From contig NZ_OMOJ01000016.1 in the NCBI RefSeq assembly GCF_900302505.1, forward strand, positions 1-58,222: a DNA stretch of 58,222 nucleotides. Reading direction: 5' to 3'. Below the pieces are notes generated by a model. It was not told the DNA's origin and made no database searches. It saw only the letters and a list, made by a program, of their open reading frames with translations. Below, piece by piece: positions 26,162 through 35,478 of this stretch. Position 1 is the first letter of the stretch. Each line of letters opens with the position of its first letter. Origin of the DNA: Pseudoprimorskyibacter insulae (GTDB lineage: Bacteria; Pseudomonadota; Alphaproteobacteria; Rhodobacterales; Rhodobacteraceae). The translations under genes were made by a program, and so were the position numbers.

Positions 26162-27547
26162 ATGGTCACATCGAACAAGACATTTGACGAATTGCAGCCC
26201 GGCGATACCGCCGAACTGCGGCGGTTGGTGACCCAGGACGATCTGTTGGTTTTTGCCAATATGTCGGGCAATCACAATCCGATGCACCTGCATGATCTGG
26301 ATGACGACGGGATCGAAACCTCGATCGCGCCGGGGCTGTTTATCGGCTCGCTGATCTCGGCTGTTTTGGGCAATGTGCTGCCCGGTCCCGGCACGCTTTA
26401 CCGCAGCCAGCATTTTGAGTTCTGCCACCGCGCCCATGCCGGGGATGAGCTGATCTCGACCGTGACCGTGGTGTCCAAGAACGAGTCCGAAGGCACGGTC
26501 ACACTGGATACGATCACCCGGCGCAGCCATGACAACGCGCTGATTATCACCGGCCAAGCGGTGGTGGAGGCCCCGCGCCGCAAAATCGAAATGGATGACG
26601 ACGATCTGCCCGGACTGCTGGTTCAGCGGCACCGCCATTTCGAACGCCTTCTGGCGCGGGCCGAACCCCTGCCCGCCCTGCGCACCGCTGTTGTCTGCCC
26701 CGAGGAAGAAAACTCGCTTGGCGGGGCGCTGCTGGCGCGGGATCACACGTTGATTGCGCCCATTCTGATCGGCGACGCCGCCAAGATTACCGCCACCGCC
26801 GCCGCAATCGGGCGCAGCTTGGACGGGATCGAAATTATCGACATCCCTGACCACACCCAAGCCGCCATTCATGCGGTTGCCATGGTCAATGACGGGGCGG
26901 CGGATGCGCTGATGAAGGGGCATTTGCACACCGACCAATTGCTGCGCCCGGTGATCGACAAGGTCACGGGCCTACGGGCAGGGCGCCGCCTGACGCATGT
27001 GTTTGTGATGGATGTGCCGGGCCTGCCCCATCCGCTTTTGGTGACGGATGCCGCGATCAACATCGCGCCGGACCTGCGTACCAAGGTGGATATCGTGCAA
27101 AACGCCATCGACTGCGCCCGTGCGCTTGGCATTGAGGTGCCGAAGGTCGGCGTGCTGTCGGCAGTGGAAACCGTGAACCCGGACCTGCCGTCATCGGTGG
27201 ACGCCGCGCTGCTGTCAAAAATGGCCGAGCGTGGCCAGATAACCGGCGGGCTGGTCGAAGGCCCATTGGCCATGGACAACGCCGTCAGCCCAGCGGCGGC
27301 ACGCACCAAGGGGCTGACCTCGCCCGTCGCAGGGCAGGCGGAAATCCTTGTCGCCCCCGATCTGGACGCGGCGAACATGCTGGCCAAACAGCTGGCCTAT
27401 ATCAGCCACGCCGAGGGCGCGGGGCTGGTGATGGGTGCGCGCGTGCCGATCATCCTCAACTCCCGCTCCGACGATGACATGGCGCGGCTGGCCTCTTGCG
27501 CGGTGGCGGCCCTGCACCATCAATGGCGCAGCGGGGGCGGAAAATGA
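26162..27547 (+). CDS. Bifunctional MaoC-like enoyl-CoA hydratase / phosphate acetyl(butyryl)transferase
   Basis: Two domains in 461 residues. Residues 1-140 form a MaoC hot-dog domain (LVFANMSGNHNPMHLHD and GLFIGSLISAVLG). Residues 165-461 form a Pta/Ptb-type transferase (AVVCPEEENSLGGALLA, ADALMKGHLHTDQLLRPV, GLVEGPLAMDNAVSP) that moves acyl groups between CoA and phosphate. It overlaps acetate kinase by ATGA, so acyl-CoA to acyl phosphate to acid plus ATP is the likely flow. The fusion occurs in other alphaproteobacteria; whether the acyl group is acetyl, propionyl or butyryl is not visible. Confidence 0.87.
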   Translation: MVTSNKTFDELQPGDTAELRRLVTQDDLLVFANMSGNHNPMHLHDLDDDGIETSIAPGLFIGSLISAVLGNVLPGPGTLYRSQHFEFCHRAHAGDELISTVTVVSKNESEGTVTLDTITRRSHDNALIITGQAVVEAPRRKIEMDDDDLPGLLVQRHRHFERLLARAEPLPALRTAVVCPEEENSLGGALLARDHTLIAPILIGDAAKITATAAAIGRSLDGIEIIDIPDHTQAAIHAVAMVNDGAADALMKGHLHTDQLLRPVIDKVTGLRAGRRLTHVFVMDVPGLPHPLLVTDAAINIAPDLRTKVDIVQNAIDCARALGIEVPKVGVLSAVETVNPDLPSSVDAALLSKMAERGQITGGLVEGPLAMDNAVSPAAARTKGLTSPVAGQAEILVAPDLDAANMLAKQLAYISHAEGAGLVMGARVPIILNSRSDDDMARLASCAVAALHHQWRSGGGK

Positions 27548-28716
27548 CCCATGTTCTGACGCTCAACGCCGGGTCATCCACGCTGAAGTTCGGCCTGTTC
27601 GAACGCGGCGAGGAGCCGTCTTTGGTTGCCGTCGGCAAGGTGGACCGCATCGGCGGTGCGGCGGTTCTGTCACTGAAGGATCAAGCCAGCGGCGATAAAG
27701 TGGCCAAAGACCTGCCCAGCAATCAAGCCGGAACCCACGGCGGCGCAGTGCGCGCCACGCTGGACGCTTTGCAATCGCGGTTCCCTGAGGCCGATATTGG
27801 CGCGGTCGGCCATCGCGTCGTGCATGGCGGGTTGGATCATGCCGACCCGGTGGTTCTGACCGATGATATTCTGGACGACCTGCGCGGGCTGGTCACTTTT
27901 GCGCCGCTTCATCAACCGCACAACCTTGCCGGGGTCAGCGCCGCCTTGGCCGAATTCCCCGACGCCGTGCAGGTGGCCTGTTTCGACACGGCCTTCCATC
28001 GCGGCCAACCCTTTGAGAGCGACGCCTTCGCCCTGCCCCGCCGGTATTACGACGCGGGCGTGCGGCGCTACGGGTTCCACGGGTTAAGCTATGCCTACAT
28101 CGCCAGCGTTCTGAAACGCCAATGGCCCGGCCTGCATACGGGCCGAACGGTGGTTGCGCATTTGGGCAATGGCGCGTCGATGAGCGCGATCCATGGCGGG
28201 CGGTCTGTTGCTTCAACTATGGGTTTTACGGCGCTGGACGGGCTGCCAATGGGCACGCGTTGCGGACAGGTCGATCCGGGCGTTCTGCTGTACATGATGG
28301 ACCAAGAAGGGCTGAGCACGCAGCAAGTGACCAACCTGCTGTACAAGGGCTCGGGCCTGCTGGGCCTGTCGGGCATCAGCCACGACATGCGCGAACTTTT
28401 GGCCTCGGACGACCTGCATGCCAAACAGGCCATCGACTATTTCTGTGCCCGCATCTGCCATGAAACCGCCGGGCTGGCGGCGGCGATGGGCGGGATTGAT
28501 GCCTTGGTCTTTACCGGCGGCATTGGCGAAAACGCCGCCCCAATCCGCGCGCAGGTCTGTAACGCGCTTGGCTGGCTTGGGCTGGATCTGGACGTGGCTG
28601 CCAATCACGCCGCGGCAACAGACATCAGCGCGGACAGCAGTGCCATCCGCGCCATGGTCATCCCCACGAACGAAGAACTGATGATCGCCCGCGCGGCCAG
28701 CGCCCTTAGCGACTGA
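27544..28716 (+). CDS. ackA: Acetate kinase
   Basis: Makes acetate and ATP from acetyl phosphate, or the reverse. The 390-residue protein has the ASKHA fold with LTLNAGSSTLKFGLF at the start, VGHRVVHGG, CFDTAFHRG with the catalytic Asp region, YGFHGLSYAYI and VAHLGNGASMSAI. The C-terminal signature DALVFTGGIGENA follows. The start at 27544 overlaps the Pta stop. The 3' end overlaps the convergent cytochrome gene by 11 bases. Confidence 0.94.
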   Translation: MTHVLTLNAGSSTLKFGLFERGEEPSLVAVGKVDRIGGAAVLSLKDQASGDKVAKDLPSNQAGTHGGAVRATLDALQSRFPEADIGAVGHRVVHGGLDHADPVVLTDDILDDLRGLVTFAPLHQPHNLAGVSAALAEFPDAVQVACFDTAFHRGQPFESDAFALPRRYYDAGVRRYGFHGLSYAYIASVLKRQWPGLHTGRTVVAHLGNGASMSAIHGGRSVASTMGFTALDGLPMGTRCGQVDPGVLLYMMDQEGLSTQQVTNLLYKGSGLLGLSGISHDMRELLASDDLHAKQAIDYFCARICHETAGLAAAMGGIDALVFTGGIGENAAPIRAQVCNALGWLGLDLDVAANHAAATDISADSSAIRAMVIPTNEELMIARAASALSD

Positions 28717-29125
28717 CCTGAATCGTTTCGAGATATTCGAGGATCGCCACCAGATTGCGCGGCGTCGGCGTCAACTTGCCATCACCTGAATCGAACGGCA
28801 CCAGATCGCTTTCCAGCAACGCGCCAAATTCCGGCATCCCCGGCAGGCTTTGGTCAGACCGGGCATAGCCATCGATGATCGACATGATCTTGGCACGCGG
28901 GAACGTCCCGCCATGGCGCGCCGCGATCAGCGTCAGATCTTTGGGCGCCTGGTTCAGCCCTTCGGCCATCGGGCCTTTGCCGTTGCCAGTCGGCCCATGG
29001 CAGGCCGCGCAATAGTTCATAAATAGCGCTTGGCCATCGCTCGGCCCCGGCATTTCGGCCTCTGTGCAGGCCACCAATCCCAGACCAAGCCCCAAAGCTG
29101 CGAATGCCGCGAATTTCATGCCCAT
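28706..29125 (-). CDS. Lipoprotein c-type cytochrome
   Basis: Small electron carrier held at the membrane. The 139-residue protein has a hydrophobic N-terminal segment ending in the lipobox LVAC (Cys about 19) and one haem site, CAACH, in FMNYCAACHGPTGNGKG. The Met ligand is probably in LPGMPEFGALL. ATG at 29125 follows AGGAAAAGG; the ATG two codons later is possible. It stands alone between ackA and a thioesterase, so its partner cannot be named. Confidence 0.85.
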   Translation of the reverse strand: MGMKFAAFAALGLGLGLVACTEAEMPGPSDGQALFMNYCAACHGPTGNGKGPMAEGLNQAPKDLTLIAARHGGTFPRAKIMSIIDGYARSDQSLPGMPEFGALLESDLVPFDSGDGKLTPTPRNLVAILEYLETIQVSR

Positions 29126-29250
29126 GCCCTTTTCCTGTTTGCCTATCAGTGGCCTGTTTGGCCCCATTTCGCAAGCCCGCGCGATTGCGTGATTTGGGGT
29201 GACAGTCCCCAAGCTTGCGGTCATTGTGACCGGCAGGAGGAGATGCAACC

Positions 29251-29658
29251 ATGATTGACATCAAGGCAGCCAATGCCGCGCTTGAGGATAACTTTGCCAG
29301 TTGGGTCAAAGCCTTGCGCCCAAAGGTGACCGAGATCGGGCCAGACGCCGCCGTGCTGGAAATCCCCATCACCGAAGACATCGCCCGCGTCGGTGGCATC
29401 GTGTCTGGCCAAGCACTCAGCGCACTGGCCGACACGGCCATGGTCTTTGCCTGTGCCGGTCATTTGGGCGAATTCACCCCGGTTGCGACCACCAATCTTG
29501 AAACCCGATTCCTGCGCCCCGGCACGGGCGACACGATCCGCTGTACCGCGCGGGTGATCAGGGGCGGCAAAGCCCTGATCTTTGCCGAAGCGACCCTGAC
29601 CGCTCTGCCCGCCGACAAGCCTGTCGCACAGGCAAGCGCCACGTTTTTCAAACCATGA
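29251..29658 (+). CDS. PaaI-type hot-dog thioesterase
   Basis: Probable acyl-CoA thioesterase. The 135-residue protein has the conserved block RVGGIVSGQALSALADTAMVFA, where the family usually has an Asn/His-Gly-Gly stretch (here RVGGIVSG), and ATTNLETRFLRPGTGD. AGGAGGAG is a near-perfect ribosome site. The gene is followed with overlap or a 12-base gap by a small membrane transporter gene. Confidence 0.8.
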   Translation: MIDIKAANAALEDNFASWVKALRPKVTEIGPDAAVLEIPITEDIARVGGIVSGQALSALADTAMVFACAGHLGEFTPVATTNLETRFLRPGTGDTIRCTARVIRGGKALIFAEATLTALPADKPVAQASATFFKP

Positions 29659-29669
29659 GGACCACACCG

Positions 29670-30104
29670 ATGGCCGGATATGCCTTTGTCATGCTGCTTG
29701 CCGGGATCGGCATTCCGCTTTTGGCCGCGATCAACGCGGCGCTTGGCGTTCGCCTTGGATCACCCGTCGCGGCGGCGGCCATTCTGTTTTGCGTGGCGCT
29801 GACCCTTGCCCTGATCGTACTGGCCATGACGGGCTTCCGGGGCCTGCAAAACCTGCCCGGCACGCCCAAACACCTGTTTCTGGGCGGGGCCTTCGTGGCG
29901 TTCTACGTGCTGTCTGTCACCTTCATCGCGCCAAAATTCGGCGTCGGGAATGCGGTGTTCTTCGTGCTGCTGGGGCAGTTGTTTTCGGCCGCTGCGATCG
30001 ATCATTTCGGCCTGTTCGGCGCGCAAGTCAGCCCGCTGTCATTGACGCGGGCTGCCGGGATTTCGCTGATGGCAGCCGGGGTTTGGGTTACGCAGCAGGT
30101 CTAA
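29670..30104 (+). CDS. YdcZ/DUF606-type small multidrug-like transporter
   Basis: The 144-residue inner-membrane protein has about five hydrophobic segments and the family-typical start GYAFVMLLAGIGIPLLAAINAALG and middle GGAFVAFYVLSVTFIAPKFG. It resembles half of a drug/metabolite transporter. Two starts are possible: ATG 29655 overlapping the thioesterase stop, or ATG 29670 with a GAGGA site, which I prefer. The 3' end overlaps a convergent gene by 17 bases. Confidence 0.8.
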   Translation: MAGYAFVMLLAGIGIPLLAAINAALGVRLGSPVAAAAILFCVALTLALIVLAMTGFRGLQNLPGTPKHLFLGGAFVAFYVLSVTFIAPKFGVGNAVFFVLLGQLFSAAAIDHFGLFGAQVSPLSLTRAAGISLMAAGVWVTQQV

Positions 30105-30636
30105 GCTGGCGCGAGGTCAGCGACAGGCTGGACTGAAACGCGAAATCCATCGCGACCAATTCGCGGCTCACACCGCTGAGGAAGACTTCTGCGCCATCGC
30201 TGAAGCGAATGGTCAGGCCCACGTCGTCCAGCATCTGATGCACGGGGCGCGGCGCGATAAAGCCGGAATAAAGCACCACCAGCACATCCTGATCCGGGTC
30301 GAACTGGGTCAGATGCGCGGGGCCTGCCGGCAATATCGCATCCAATCGCGTGACCGGCTTGACCGGCTGTTCAACTGGATTGGTCAAAACAAGTGTCGGC
30401 AGCGGTGTGGGTTGCGGCGGGGCCTTGGGCATCAAGGCGGGCGCATCGGCGGCGGTACGGCTGCTGGGCAGGCGCTGCATCCGCTGAAGGGCCGCACGGT
30501 CGGTGATCTGGCGCACCGCGACAATCGGGGCCGCGTCCAGATCTTCGCGGGCAAGTTGCCGGTCCTCGACCAGACTGCTGATGGCGACATAAAACGGCAC
30601 TGAGGCAATAACGATCAGGATGAACTCGAACGGCAT
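30088..30636 (-). CDS. Hypothetical membrane-anchored protein
   Basis: About 182 residues. It has one N-terminal hydrophobic segment (FEFILIVIASVPFYVAISSLV), a charged linker, a Pro/Ala-rich middle (APPQPTPLPTLV) and a C-terminal domain with DPDQDVLVVLYSGF and FSDGAEVFLSGVSRELVAMDFAF. The acidic FDPDQDVL block recalls motifs at the C-termini of RTX proteins, but no repeats are present. No clear ribosome site distinguishes starts at 30636 and 30648. I do not recognise a family. Confidence 0.6.
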   Translation of the reverse strand: MPFEFILIVIASVPFYVAISSLVEDRQLAREDLDAAPIVAVRQITDRAALQRMQRLPSSRTAADAPALMPKAPPQPTPLPTLVLTNPVEQPVKPVTRLDAILPAGPAHLTQFDPDQDVLVVLYSGFIAPRPVHQMLDDVGLTIRFSDGAEVFLSGVSRELVAMDFAFQSSLSLTSRQLRPAA

Positions 30637-30733
30637 GGCCGGACCCATATTAGTTTCGTCAGAAGCCCATCCTGAAACCCAATATCGTTTTCGAATTGGC
30701 AAAAATAAGAATTAATTCGATGCTATTGTGTCT

Positions 30734-31417
30734 TTATACAGGCACGATCGCGCCCTTGTCCAACCTGACCTGCCGATCCATCCGGGCGGCCAAATCAAGG
30801 TTGTGTGTCGCGATCACCGCGCTAAGACCAGTTTCGCGCACCAGCGTCATCAGCACGCCAAACACATGATCCGAGGTGCCGGGATCAAGGTTGCCCGTCG
30901 GCTCATCCGCCAGCAAAAGGCGCGGCGCGTTGGCCATGGCCCGGCAGAAGGCCACGCGCTGCTGTTCGCCGCCAGACAGGGCCGCAGGCCGGTGATCTGC
31001 CCGCCCGGTTAGCCCAACGCTATCAAGCAGGCTTTGCGCCCGATCCTTGGCCGCCCCCGCAGGCGTGCCGTTGGCCAGTTGCGGCAGCACGATATTTTCC
31101 AGCGCCGAGAATTCGGGCAACAGGTGGTGGAACTGATAGACAAAGCCCACATCGGCCCGGCGCACGGCGGTGCGGCGGCGATCGGGTCGGCCTGTCATAT
31201 CCTCGCCCGCGATCTCAACCAGCCCGGTGTCGGGCGAATCCAGCAGGCCCGCGATATGCAGCAGCGTGCTTTTGCCCGCGCCCGAAGGGGCCACCAGCGC
31301 GACCACCTCGCCGCGCATCACCGTCAGGTCAATGTCGCGCAAAACCGGCACCGCATTGGCCGCGCCCTTGTTGTAAGTCTTTGAAACGCCGGACAGACGC
31401 AGAACAACATCACTCAT
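30734..31417 (-). CDS. lolD: Lipoprotein-releasing system ATP-binding protein LolD
   Basis: ATPase that drives release of outer-membrane lipoproteins from the inner membrane. The 227-residue protein has Walker [13 protein letters not shown], the Q-loop [17 protein letters not shown] with the LolD-type HHLLPEF, signature [15 protein letters not shown], Walker [13 protein letters not shown] and H-loop IATHN. It overlaps the permease gene by 8 bases. Confidence 0.92.
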   Translation of the reverse strand: MSDVVLRLSGVSKTYNKGAANAVPVLRDIDLTVMRGEVVALVAPSGAGKSTLLHIAGLLDSPDTGLVEIAGEDMTGRPDRRRTAVRRADVGFVYQFHHLLPEFSALENIVLPQLANGTPAGAAKDRAQSLLDSVGLTGRADHRPAALSGGEQQRVAFCRAMANAPRLLLADEPTGNLDPGTSDHVFGVLMTLVRETGLSAVIATHNLDLAARMDRQVRLDKGAIVPV

Positions 31418-32702
31418 AGCGCAGCGCCTCTACCGGGTTCATGCGGGCCGCCCGGCGGGCCGGGAAGATCGTCACGACAAAGCTAAGGCCAAGCGACAGC
31501 AGAACCGCCGACATCACGTCGCCCAGTTCCAACTTGGCCGGAAGGTAATAAATCCCGCGCACCGACGGATCCCAGACGCCGCCGCCCGAGATATAGTTCA
31601 CCAAGGAAAAGATCGGGTCGATATAAATGGCGAACAGGCAGCCAAGCGCCACACCTGCCAAAGTGCCGATCATCCCGGTGGACGCGCCGCAGATGAAGAA
31701 CACCCGCAGGACGGCCCCTTCCGACAGGCCCATGGTCCGCAGGATGCCAATGTCGCGCCCTTTGTTTTTGACCAGCATGATCAGGCCCGACACGATGTTC
31801 ATTGCGGCAATCAGAACGAGGATCGACAGGATGATGAACATCACGTTGTCTTCGATCTCAAGTGCCCGCAAAAACCCGCCCGAGGCGTCTTTCCATGTCC
31901 ATAGCAGCGACCGATCCCCGCCTGCCTGCATCAGCGCGGCGGTCACACTTGCATCCTCGACCGTTTCGGGGCTGGTCAGCATCACCTCGATCTCGTCGGC
32001 GGAGCCTTCGCGGTTGAAATAAAGCTGCGCCTCATCAAACGGCATGTAGACCCGCACGCGGTCGATGTCATACCGCCCGGCTGAGAAGATATAGACCACC
32101 TCATAGGCTTTGATGCGCGGGCTAACGCCAAAGGCGGTTTTCACCCCGTTGGGCGAAATCAGTTTGACCTGATCGCCCGGCCCCACGCCCAATTCACGCG
32201 CCACGCCCGACCCGATGGCAATGCCGTCGTTAAAGCGGTCAATCTCGCCCAAGGCGGCCTCAGGGTCGGCAATCCGGGGGATCGACCGTAGATTTTCCAA
32301 CGTGATGCCGAACACCTCAATCCCGGCGTTGCGGTCGCGGGCATTGGCCATGATCTGGCCTTTGATCAGCGGCGCGGCACGCGTCACGCCCGGTACAGCG
32401 GCCAAACGTTCGGCCATGGCGTCATAATCGGTGATCGTGCGGTCCAACTGACCGGCGGCATTGATTTCAGACGTCTGGTAAACCGTCACATGGGCATTGG
32501 CCCCTAGGATCGTGTCAACGAATTCCGCGCGAAATCCCGACCGGACCGCCAGCGTGGCGATCAGCGCAAACACGGCTAGGGTGATTCCGATCAAGCTGAT
32601 CCAGGTCATCACACTGACGCCGCCTTCAGCACGGCGCGCGCGCAAATATCGCCAGGCAATCATCCATTCGAACCGGGCAAACGGCGGGGGCGTGCGTTGC
32701 AT
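31410..32702 (-). CDS. lolC: Lipoprotein-releasing system permease LolC/LolE type
   Basis: Inner-membrane part of the lipoprotein sorting machine. The 430-residue protein has one N-terminal membrane helix after [17 protein letters not shown], a large periplasmic domain, and three C-terminal helices with the FtsX-like [18 protein letters not shown] motif. An AGGAAAG site supports the ATG at 32702. Only one permease gene is present, so the complex may be a homodimer, as in alphaproteobacteria lacking a separate LolE. Confidence 0.9.
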   Translation of the reverse strand: MQRTPPPFARFEWMIAWRYLRARRAEGGVSVMTWISLIGITLAVFALIATLAVRSGFRAEFVDTILGANAHVTVYQTSEINAAGQLDRTITDYDAMAERLAAVPGVTRAAPLIKGQIMANARDRNAGIEVFGITLENLRSIPRIADPEAALGEIDRFNDGIAIGSGVARELGVGPGDQVKLISPNGVKTAFGVSPRIKAYEVVYIFSAGRYDIDRVRVYMPFDEAQLYFNREGSADEIEVMLTSPETVEDASVTAALMQAGGDRSLLWTWKDASGGFLRALEIEDNVMFIILSILVLIAAMNIVSGLIMLVKNKGRDIGILRTMGLSEGAVLRVFFICGASTGMIGTLAGVALGCLFAIYIDPIFSLVNYISGGGVWDPSVRGIYYLPAKLELGDVMSAVLLSLGLSFVVTIFPARRAARMNPVEALRYE

Positions 32703-32824
32703 CTGATCTTTCCTGAACCAAGTCGCGGGGAACGTGGCCTCTTTGCTGGTTGGGGTCAAGGCACGGCGCATCACGTCAGCAAAGCAACGCTTGCCAAGCC
32801 CAAAACCCGTGCCATAGTGCGCGC

Positions 32825-33934
32825 ATGACTGGACCCCGATACCCCGCCCTGATCCAAAGCCTTCCCGCAACCGTGCCCTTCGTCGGCCCCGAAACGCAGG
32901 AACGCGCCCTTGGCAAACCCTTCCGCGCCCGTCTTGGCGCCAATGAAAACGTCTTTGGCCCTTCGCCCAAGGCGATTGAGGCGATGCGGAACGCCGATGC
33001 CGAGCTTTGGAAATACGGCGACCCCACGTCGTTCGATCTGCGCGGGGCTTTGGCGGCGCATTTGTCGGTGGCCCCTGAAAATGTGGTAATCGGCGAAGGG
33101 ATTGACGGGCTTCTGGGCTATCTGGTCCGTCTGCTGGTCGAACCCGGCGATGCGGTGGTCACATCGAACGGCGCCTACCCCACCTTCAACTATCACGTCA
33201 GCGGGTTTGGCGGCGTGCTGCACAAGGTCAAATACGCAGGCGATCACGAATCCCCCGCCGCGCTTTTCGCCAAAGCCGCCGAGGTGGACGCCAAGATCGT
33301 CTATCTGGCCAACCCCGACAACCCGATGGGCACGTGGTGGCAAGGCAAGGACATCGTTTCAGCGATGGACACGCTGCCGGATGGCACGCTGCTGGTGGTC
33401 GATGAGGCCTATATCGAATTTGCCCCCGAAGGCACCGCTGTGGACCTGCCGGTCGATGATCCGCGCCTGATCCGATTCCGTACCTTCTCAAAGGCTTATG
33501 GCATGGCGGGCGCGCGCGTGGGCTATGGCATTGGCGCAGCCCCGTTGATTCAGGCCTTCGACAAGATCCGCAACCATTTCGGCATGAACCGCTCGGCTCA
33601 GATCGGCGCATTGGCCGCGCTCAATGATGCAGACTGGCTGAACCACGTTCGGGCCGAAGTGGCGCAAGCCAAAGCCCGGATTGCCGAGATCGCACGCGAA
33701 AACGGACTGACCCCGCTGGAAAGCGCCACGAACTTCGTGGCCATCGATTGCGGCCAAGACGGCACATTTGCCAAGATGGTTCTGGCGGAACTGGGCAAGG
33801 AAGGCGTGTTCGTGCGGATGCCCTTTGTCGCGCCGCAGGACCGCTGCATCCGCATCAGCGCCGGCACCAACGATGAGCTTGCCATCCTGACCCAAGCGCT
33901 GCCCCGTGCCCTGCGCCGCGCTCGCAATCCTTAA
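32825..33934 (+). CDS. Pyridoxal-phosphate aminotransferase, histidinol-phosphate/aromatic type
   Basis: Class I/II aminotransferase of 369 residues with RLGANENVFGPSPKAIEAM at the start, LANPDNPMGT, LLVVDEAYIEF and the PLP lysine in RTFSKAYGMAGARVGYG, a HisC signature. A second HisC elsewhere in the genome is likely, so this copy could serve tyrosine or phenylalanine as well. The gene stands alone on the plus strand, divergent from lolC. Confidence 0.87.
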   Translation: MTGPRYPALIQSLPATVPFVGPETQERALGKPFRARLGANENVFGPSPKAIEAMRNADAELWKYGDPTSFDLRGALAAHLSVAPENVVIGEGIDGLLGYLVRLLVEPGDAVVTSNGAYPTFNYHVSGFGGVLHKVKYAGDHESPAALFAKAAEVDAKIVYLANPDNPMGTWWQGKDIVSAMDTLPDGTLLVVDEAYIEFAPEGTAVDLPVDDPRLIRFRTFSKAYGMAGARVGYGIGAAPLIQAFDKIRNHFGMNRSAQIGALAALNDADWLNHVRAEVAQAKARIAEIARENGLTPLESATNFVAIDCGQDGTFAKMVLAELGKEGVFVRMPFVAPQDRCIRISAGTNDELAILTQALPRALRRARNP

Positions 33935-34014
33935 CCCGCGTTCCCGCGAATGTGACCTCAAATTCCGCGATTCTGCGCTATCGTTCTTCTGCGCCCATCC
34001 GGCAGGAGACCGCC

Positions 34015-34206
34015 ATGCATTCGCGCCCGCCACAGCCCGTTGAGAATTACACCAACCCCGCCCTGATTATGGCGGGGCTGAATTTGATGTGGGTGCTTTG
34101 GCTGGTCTGGGTCTTTGTCGGCCCATTGGCGGTGGCCGGGATCGCTTGGATCCTCAACCACCTGATTGACCGATTGGCTCAGTCCCGGTCAGGCACCAAG
34201 GCCTGA
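34015..34206 (+). CDS. Small membrane protein
   Basis: The 63-residue protein has one or two hydrophobic stretches (ALIMAGLNLMWVLWLVWVFVGPLAVAGIAWIL). GGCAGGAGACC precedes the ATG at 34015, so a start further upstream is unlikely. It overlaps the convergent aminotransferase gene by 28 bases. I know no function for it. Confidence 0.6.
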   Translation: MHSRPPQPVENYTNPALIMAGLNLMWVLWLVWVFVGPLAVAGIAWILNHLIDRLAQSRSGTKA

Positions 34207-35396
34207 GCCAAGACATCCGCCGCCGCCGCAACGCCGCCGCGCCCGTGCGGGATGTTCAGCGCGGCAAGCCCGGTTTCGACGGTTCCCAGCAGACCAAGGA
34301 TCATCTGCGCGTTCACATGGCCCATATGGCCAAAGCGGAAATGCTGCGACTGGCCGCGTTGCGCGTTCAGCTCCTCCAGCGGCAGGCCGATGCCCAGCGT
34401 CACGCCCATGTTTTCCTGCGTCCACATGCGCAGATCGCGGGCGTAATCCGCCCCAAGGAAGAAGGTCGTCACCGCATGGCTGCGATGCGCCGGGTCAGCC
34501 ACGTTCAGCCGCAGCGGGCCGCCCTGCCCCCAAGTATCGGCGGCGGCCCAAATCGCCTGCGCCAGCACCTCATGGCGGCGCCAGACGGCCTCCATCCCTT
34601 CGGTGTGGATCATCTCAAGCGAGGTCTGGAAGCCGTAAAGGTGGTGCGTCGGCGCGGTGCCGCCGAAGAATTCATAGAACTGACCGGGGAATGCGCGCGG
34701 TTTCCAATCCCAATAGGAACTGACGCGCGGCATGGCTTTGCGCACCTCATGGGCCTTGTCGTTGAAGAACACCAGCCCCACGCCCGCAGGCACCATCAGC
34801 CCCTTTTGCGACGCGCTAACCGTGACATCCACGCCCCAGGCGTCCATTTCGAACCGGTCGCAGCCCAGCGAGGCCACGCAATCGGCCATCAGCAGCGCCG
34901 GGTGGCCTGCATCATCCATCGCCGCCCGCAGACCGGCCATATCGTTGCGCAGACTGGTCGAGGTATCGACATGCACCGCCAGCACGGCCTTGATCTCATG
35001 TCCGGTGTCGGCCTTCAGCCGTTCACCCACACGGGCCGGATCAAACGGCGCGTTGCGGCCGAAATCGATGATTTCAATCTCTATGCCCATGGCGCGGGCC
35101 ATTTCGGCCCAGCCAAGGCCAAAGCGGCCCACAACCGGCACCAGAACCTTTTCCCCCGGCGCGACGGTATTGGCCAAAGCCGCCTCCCATGCGCCGTGGC
35201 CGTTGCAGATGTAGATTGCCACATGCCCATCGGTACGGGCCACGCGCTTTAGATCTGGCACAATCGTCTTCATCATATCGACCAATTCGCCCTCATAGAT
35301 ATTGGGCGACGCGCGATGCATGGCACGCAGCACAGCATCCGGCATGACTGAGGGGCCGGGAATGGCCAGATAAGAACGACCGTGCGCCAACGACAT
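34179..35396 (-). CDS. Class V aminotransferase (serine/alanine-glyoxylate type)
   Basis: PLP enzyme of 405 residues probably transferring the amino group of serine or alanine to glyoxylate. It has GPSVMPDAVLRAMHRASPNIY at the start, ICNGHGAWEAALAN, HVDTSTSLRNDMAGLRAAMD, LLMADCVASLGCDRFEMDAWGVD and the PLP lysine in VSASQKGLMVPAGVG. Marine roseobacters use such enzymes in C1/serine-cycle and photorespiratory metabolism. A GGAG site 9 bases ahead supports the ATG at 35396. Confidence 0.88.
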   Translation of the reverse strand: MSLAHGRSYLAIPGPSVMPDAVLRAMHRASPNIYEGELVDMMKTIVPDLKRVARTDGHVAIYICNGHGAWEAALANTVAPGEKVLVPVVGRFGLGWAEMARAMGIEIEIIDFGRNAPFDPARVGERLKADTGHEIKAVLAVHVDTSTSLRNDMAGLRAAMDDAGHPALLMADCVASLGCDRFEMDAWGVDVTVSASQKGLMVPAGVGLVFFNDKAHEVRKAMPRVSSYWDWKPRAFPGQFYEFFGGTAPTHHLYGFQTSLEMIHTEGMEAVWRRHEVLAQAIWAAADTWGQGGPLRLNVADPAHRSHAVTTFFLGADYARDLRMWTQENMGVTLGIGLPLEELNAQRGQSQHFRFGHMGHVNAQMILGLLGTVETGLAALNIPHGRGGVAAAADVLAQALVPDRD

Positions 35397-35478
35397 TTGC
35401 AATACTCCGACGTTAGGGGATTTGCGGCACAGTATCGCCTGTCCCGGCAAGGTCAATCGGCTCTGCGCTTGCCTCACT

